From Candidatus Latescibacterota bacterium (GTDB taxonomy: Bacteria; Latescibacterota; MVCY01): DNA of 6,571 nt. The translations under genes and the position numbers were made by a program. The notes beneath the pieces were generated by a model that saw nothing but the letters and a program-made list of their open reading frames with translations, had not been told where the DNA came from and did no database searches. Where the stretch lies: positions 1 to 6,571 of the forward strand of contig DAOWIT010000125.1 of NCBI GenBank assembly GCA_030640765.1, in the 5' to 3' direction. This document shows, piece by piece, positions 4,790-6,571 of the stretch (within the stretch, counting starts at the first letter, position 1; each line of letters begins with the position of its first letter).

Positions 4790-6571
4790 ATGAGGAGAAG
4801 CTGGATCTGGAAGGCGGTTCTTATTGTCATTGTGATCATTGCCTCGCTGTGGTCTATTTACCCAACAGTTAAGCTGCACATCCTTTCGGAAAGGGAGAAA
4901 ACCCATTTACGGCTGGAAGAATCCCGTAAGTTAGAGAAACTGGAGGCCAATGCTATAAAACTGGGCCTCGATCTACAGGGGGGAACACACTTGGTGTTGG
5001 AGGCGGATCTTTCTAATGTCCCTCTTGATAAGCGGGACAAAGCGGTAGCAAGCGCTATCAGGGTGATCAGAAACAGGATAGACCAGTTTGGGGTGACAGA
5101 GCCAATCATCCAGCAAGCGGCTGGCAACAGAATAATTATTGAGCTGCCAGGGCTCCGGGATATCAGTCGGGCAAAGAAGTTAATCGGCGAAACCGCCCTG
5201 CTGGAGTTCAAACTCCTCAGAAGTGCAGATGACCTGTCCCCTGTGCTCAGCAAAATAGACAGATTCCTGGCCCAGACAGACATCACTGCCGAGGAAGAAG
5301 AGGCTGTTGAGTTCTTCCGAGACGCCACTAAGACTCGACCGTTCCAGTCGTTACTCGTCAAATATGGTGATTATATCGCTGTTCCAATTGAAAATATTAA
5401 TAAAGTGAAGGCCATCCTTGCTCAACCTGAAGTGCAGGAATTTATTCCAGCGGACGCTCAGTTTCTCTTGGGACACAAACCGGAAGGACCACCAGAACAG
5501 CAGGTTTATCCGCTATACTATGTGAAATCCCAACCGGAGATGACCGGAGCTATGGTAGGGGACGCCCGTGCCAACATCGGCACCGGTCAATATGAAGGGC
5601 AGCCTATTGTCGAGCTTTCTACCACCCGTGAAGGAGTGAGACTGTTCTCCCGGGTGACAGGTGCCAATATCGGCAAACGGATGGCCATTGTTCTGGACGG
5701 TAAGGTCTACACAGCCCCAGAGATCAGAGATAAGATCCTCAATGGGAACTCCATTATCACCGGCAGCCGCACCTTGGAAGAGGCCAGCGACCTGGCTATT
5801 GTGCTCCGAACCGGTGCCCTGCCTGCCCCCTTAAATATCATCGAGGAGCGAACTGTAGGGCCATCACTGGGAAGCGACTCCATCCGAACCGGACTTCGTG
5901 CCGGCATTATCGGTTTCCTTATAGTCATCGCCTTTATGATCTTCTACTATGGAACAGCAGGTCTAATCGCCGATTTTGCCCTCGTGTTAAACTTAATAAT
6001 CATTTTAGGAGTGCTGGCAGGCTTCCACGCTACCCTCACCCTCCCCGGTATGGCCGGACTTATTCTCACCATCGGTATGGCAATAGACGCCAATGTACTC
6101 ATCTTCGAGAGAATCAGAGAGGAGTTGAGAACGGGCAAAACCATTCGGGTGGCTATCGATAACGGTTACACTCGTGCCTTCAGAACCATCTTAGACGCCA
6201 ACATAACTACTCTGATTGCCGCCTTGGTGCTTTATTACTTCGGTACCGGCCCCATAAGAGGATTCGCTGTGACCCTCTCCATTGGTATCCTGGCCAGTAT
6301 GTTCACCGCCATAGTGGTGACAAGAGTCATCTTCGAGTTAATTACTGGGCGCGGGGCCAAAAGATTGAACATCGGGAAATTTGCCCCATTTGTGGGCACA
6401 AGATTCAGATTTATCGACAGAAGACGCGCTGTTCTTCTGGGCTCTGGGGTAGCCATCTTGGTGGGACTGTCTTCCTTTGTCCTACACAAAGGACCTAACC
6501 TGGGACTGGACTTCACTGGGGGAACCCTGTTGGGTATTCACTTTCGCACCCCTGTCCCTGTAGAAGAGATA
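4790..6571 (+). CDS. secDF: Fused protein translocase subunit SecDF (3' end outside window)
   Basis: The frame runs 594 codons from ATG 4790 to the right edge without a stop. Residues about 1-535 form a complete SecD: a signal-anchor helix (about 6-25), the signature LGLDLQGG (58-65), the periplasmic P1 region with IRNRIDQFGV and IIIELPG, the second periplasmic part with LDGKVYTAPEI (302-312), then five helices between about 371 and 511. Helix 4 carries GMAIDANVLIFERIREEL (429-446), whose Asp433 matches the Asp implicated in proton flow. From residue 538 a SecF N-terminus begins in the same frame: RFRFIDRRR (538-546), a helix (about 547-565) and the SecF signature LGLDFTGG (571-578). SecDF works with SecYEG and uses the proton gradient to pull proteins across the inner membrane after SecA. 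Roughly 200-270 residues of SecF should remain past the edge. The single-chain form is known in several phyla, so it is a variant, not a frameshift. Confidence 0.93.
   Translation, partial: MRRSWIWKAVLIVIVIIASLWSIYPTVKLHILSEREKTHLRLEESRKLEKLEANAIKLGLDLQGGTHLVLEADLSNVPLDKRDKAVASAIRVIRNRIDQFGVTEPIIQQAAGNRIIIELPGLRDISRAKKLIGETALLEFKLLRSADDLSPVLSKIDRFLAQTDITAEEEEAVEFFRDATKTRPFQSLLVKYGDYIAVPIENINKVKAILAQPEVQEFIPADAQFLLGHKPEGPPEQQVYPLYYVKSQPEMTGAMVGDARANIGTGQYEGQPIVELSTTREGVRLFSRVTGANIGKRMAIVLDGKVYTAPEIRDKILNGNSIITGSRTLEEASDLAIVLRTGALPAPLNIIEERTVGPSLGSDSIRTGLRAGIIGFLIVIAFMIFYYGTAGLIADFALVLNLIIILGVLAGFHATLTLPGMAGLILTIGMAIDANVLIFERIREELRTGKTIRVAIDNGYTRAFRTILDANITTLIAALVLYYFGTGPIRGFAVTLSIGILASMFTAIVVTRVIFELITGRGAKRLNIGKFAPFVGTRFRFIDRRRAVLLGSGVAILVGLSSFVLHKGPNLGLDFTGGTLLGIHFRTPVPVEEI

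Noticed and set aside
4858..5361. Minus-strand open frame of 167 codons opposite secDF
   Set aside because: It is antisense to the well-conserved SecD P1 region, is Ser/Arg/Leu-rich with no recognisable domain, and has no ribosome site; it is a shadow frame.

Overview
The window (6571 bp, about half G+C) reads as one stretch of chromosome from an uncultured-type bacterium. All five genes lie on the + strand: the 3' part of a beta-propeller/Ig-like protein, then dtd, an endonuclease Q gene, pdxJ, and the first two thirds of a fused secDF. PdxJ points to the DXP-dependent vitamin B6 route, which is common in Gram-negative lineages and not the usual Firmicutes route. The fused SecDF, the bacterial EndoQ and the gaps packed with hairpin repeats resemble environmental genomes of candidate phyla or delta-proteobacterial-like lineages. 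I cannot name a phylum from the sequence alone.

Layout. 1-1719 is a propeller protein open at the left edge, followed by a double-hairpin repeat (1722-1783). 1840-2310 is D-aminoacyl-tRNA deacylase (dtd), which overlaps by 8 nt the start of 2303-3529, a PHP-fold endonuclease Q with a Cys4 zinc site and a C-terminal sliding-clamp-like peptide. 3530-3744 holds a G9 run, a good sigma70-type promoter (3554-3582), an intrinsic terminator (3661-3685) and an imperfect inverted repeat. 3745-4461 is pdxJ; its start is set by a strong Shine-Dalgarno sequence. 4462-4789 is a 328-bp gene-free gap filled by repeats: an imperfect inverted repeat of about 100 bp, two small hairpins and a MITE-like element with terminal inverted repeats. 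4790 to the right edge is secDF, which runs without a stop from SecD into the SecF signature.

How the genes work together. Dtd (clearing D-amino acids from tRNA) and EndoQ (nicking DNA 5' of deaminated bases) are translationally coupled and both act in quality control, but there is no direct biochemical link between them. PdxJ makes pyridoxine 5'-phosphate and SecDF supports protein export; these look like independent housekeeping units. No phage, CRISPR, tRNA or rRNA feature was seen. The points most worth checking are the clamp-binding tail of EndoQ, the promoter/terminator/anti-Shine-Dalgarno arrangement in front of pdxJ, and the three kinds of structured intergenic repeat, two of which show paired (compensatory) base changes between copies or arms.
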